Positions 62,984 through 64,000 of a stretch of 64,000 bases of DNA are shown here, one piece after another. The DNA is from Streptomyces tirandamycinicus. Lineage in GTDB: Bacteria; Actinomycetota; Actinomycetes; Streptomycetales; Streptomycetaceae. The notes under the pieces were generated by a model. That model was not told the origin of the DNA, ran no database searches, and saw only the letters and a list, made by a program, of their open reading frames with translations. The number at the start of each line of letters is the position of its first letter. Positions within the stretch are counted from its first letter, which is position 1. Position numbers and translations under genes: made by a program. The DNA lies in NCBI RefSeq assembly GCF_003097515.1, contig NZ_CP029188.1, forward strand, positions 3,412,501 through 3,476,500, given 5' to 3'.

Positions 62984-63484
62984 CTACAACTCCTTGAAGT
63001 GGTCGAACGGTTCGCGGCAGGTGACGCAGCGGCGCAGTGCCTTGCACGCGGTGGAGGAGAAGCGGCTCAGCAGTTCGGTGTCGGTGGACCCGCACTGCGG
63101 GCAGCGCACCGTGAGCGTGAGGGGAACCGGACCGTCCACGTCACTCGGCCGCGGCGGCGCTATCCCGAATTCCGCCAGCTTGCGCCTGCCGTCCGCGCTG
63201 ATGTCGTCGGTCGACCAGGCGGGGGAGAGCACCTTGACGACCGACACCTCGGCCATGCCGTGCTCGTGCAGTACCCGCTCGATGTCGGCGGTCATCGCCT
63301 CGATGGCGGGACAGCCGGTGTAGGTCGGGGTCAGCTCGACCTCGACCCTGCCCGGGCCGAGCACCTGCACCCCGCGGAGGACTCCGAGCTCCTCCAAAGT
63401 CAGCACGGGCAGCTCGGGGTCGGGGACGGACCCGGCCAGCCGGCGCAGCTCCGCCTCGAGGGCGGTATCGGTCCCGGTCACCAT
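62984..63484 (-). CDS. paaD: Phenylacetyl-CoA epoxidase maturation protein PaaD
   Basis: This 166-aa protein has a DUF59/MIP18-like domain (VPDPELPVLTLEELGVLRGV, TPTYTGCPAIEAM) and a C-terminal zinc-like motif (CPQCGS..CKALRRCVTCREPF). It is needed for assembly of the epoxidase. The start overlaps the paaC stop by a few bases. Confidence 0.93.
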   Translation of the reverse strand: MVTGTDTALEAELRRLAGSVPDPELPVLTLEELGVLRGVQVLGPGRVEVELTPTYTGCPAIEAMTADIERVLHEHGMAEVSVVKVLSPAWSTDDISADGRRKLAEFGIAPPRPSDVDGPVPLTLTVRCPQCGSTDTELLSRFSSTACKALRRCVTCREPFDHFKEL

Positions 63485-64000
63485 GACGCCCCCGGGTGGC
63501 TCCGGTGCAGATGCTGCATCTCGGCCAGCATCCGCCCGAACGTCTCCGTGTGCAGGCCCTGCCGCCCGGCGCCGGCGGACCAGGCACCGGTGTCCGCGGT
63601 CTCCGGCACGGTCAGAGTCGCCCGCTTCAGCACGCTCGTGACCGAATCCAGCCAGGCCGATCGCAGCGCCTCCCGGTCCACGTCGAGACCCTCGACGGGC
63701 TGGAACATCTCGCCGGTGAACCGCCACAGGGCATCGCAGGCACGCTGCATCCGCTCATGGCTCTCGGTGGTCCCGTCGCCCAGTCGCAGCGTCCACTGCT
63801 CGGCGTGGTCCTGGTGGTACGCGACCTCCTTGACGGCCTTGGCGGCGAGCGCCGCGAACTCGCCGTCCCCCGACGCCAGTTGCCCGTACAGCAGCCGCTG
63901 GTAGGTGGAGAAGTAGAGCTGGCGAGCGATGGTGTGCGCGAAGTCGCCGTTCGGCTGCTCCACCAGCTGGAGGTTCCGGAAGGCGCGCTCCTCACGCAGA
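63478..64000 (-). CDS. paaC: Phenylacetyl-CoA epoxidase subunit PaaC, truncated by window edge
   Basis: The C-terminal ~174 residues of PaaC, the structural ferritin-like subunit of the PaaABC complex, are present (ERAFRNLQLVEQPNGDFAHTIARQLYFSTYQ, VAYHQDHAEQWTLRLGDGT). The frame runs open to the right edge, so the start and the paaA/paaB genes lie outside. Confidence 0.93.
   Translation of the reverse strand, partial: LREERAFRNLQLVEQPNGDFAHTIARQLYFSTYQRLLYGQLASGDGEFAALAAKAVKEVAYHQDHAEQWTLRLGDGTTESHERMQRACDALWRFTGEMFQPVEGLDVDREALRSAWLDSVTSVLKRATLTVPETADTGAWSAGAGRQGLHTETFGRMLAEMQHLHRSHPGASW

Overview
The window is a high-GC actinobacterial chromosome segment, almost certainly Streptomyces, lying close to the replication origin. 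It opens inside gyrB and runs through gyrA, a DUF3566 membrane protein, tRNA-Ile and a DLW-39 peptide. Further right it carries the conserved Streptomyces blocks DUF5324 / ppiA / rhomboid / crgA / DUF881 / class E sortases / pabA-like, then the growth-control operon fhaA-fhaB-PP2C-rodA-pbpA-PASTA kinase, and tRNA-Leu. Many starts are GTG or TTG, and one TTA codon was seen.

Layout. 1-10.3 kb: core (gyrB, gyrA, DUF3566, tRNA-Ile, DLW-39, an exported membrane-anchored protein, a Ser/Thr kinase, an HTH protein, tRNA-Ala). 10.3-13.7 kb: an accessory patch just past tRNA-Ala with a 2OG-Fe(II) oxygenase-like gene and a broken Lhr-type helicase remnant. 13.7-34.8 kb: a biosynthetic gene cluster. 34.8-52.1 kb: core cell-envelope and division genes, including a cluster of DnaA boxes. 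52.1-64 kb: tRNA-Leu, a two-component system, a parS-like site, DUF2252, a J-domain-like coiled coil, a rhodanese, a methyltransferase, and the end of a phenylacetate (paa) catabolic locus running off the right edge.

The main discovery is the cluster at 13.7-34.8 kb. Its gene set matches the holomycin-type dithiolopyrrolone pathway: a one-module NRPS of Cy-A-PCP architecture whose A-domain pocket reads as cysteine, an HFCD flavoprotein decarboxylase, a GMC oxidoreductase, a thioesterase and an acyl-CoA dehydrogenase (order hlmF / hlmE-D-C-B), a truncated globin next to an MFS exporter (hlmG-H), and a CPYC thioredoxin-reductase-like dithiol oxidase (hlmI). It differs from the holomycin cluster as I know it. 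It has an N-type methyltransferase with an NTPF motif, which suggests an N-methylated (thiolutin/aureothricin-like) product. It has an extra methyltransferase, a FAD amine/amino-acid oxidase followed by a RidA imine deaminase, and a second thioesterase whose nucleophile is glycine. I found no N-acyltransferase and no stand-alone condensation protein.

Regulation is unusually legible. Three regulators are encoded: a LAL/LuxR ATPase, a SARP and an XRE-cupin. A 31-bp element (ACGGT-N3-ACCGT core) occurs at three places: beside the LAL gene, before the SARP, and in the decarboxylase/NRPS divergent promoter. A different 27-bp element (GGCAA-N6-TTGCC core) lies upstream of one methyltransferase, the exporter and the dithiol oxidase. 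The FAD oxidase contains a TTA codon, so it may depend on bldA.
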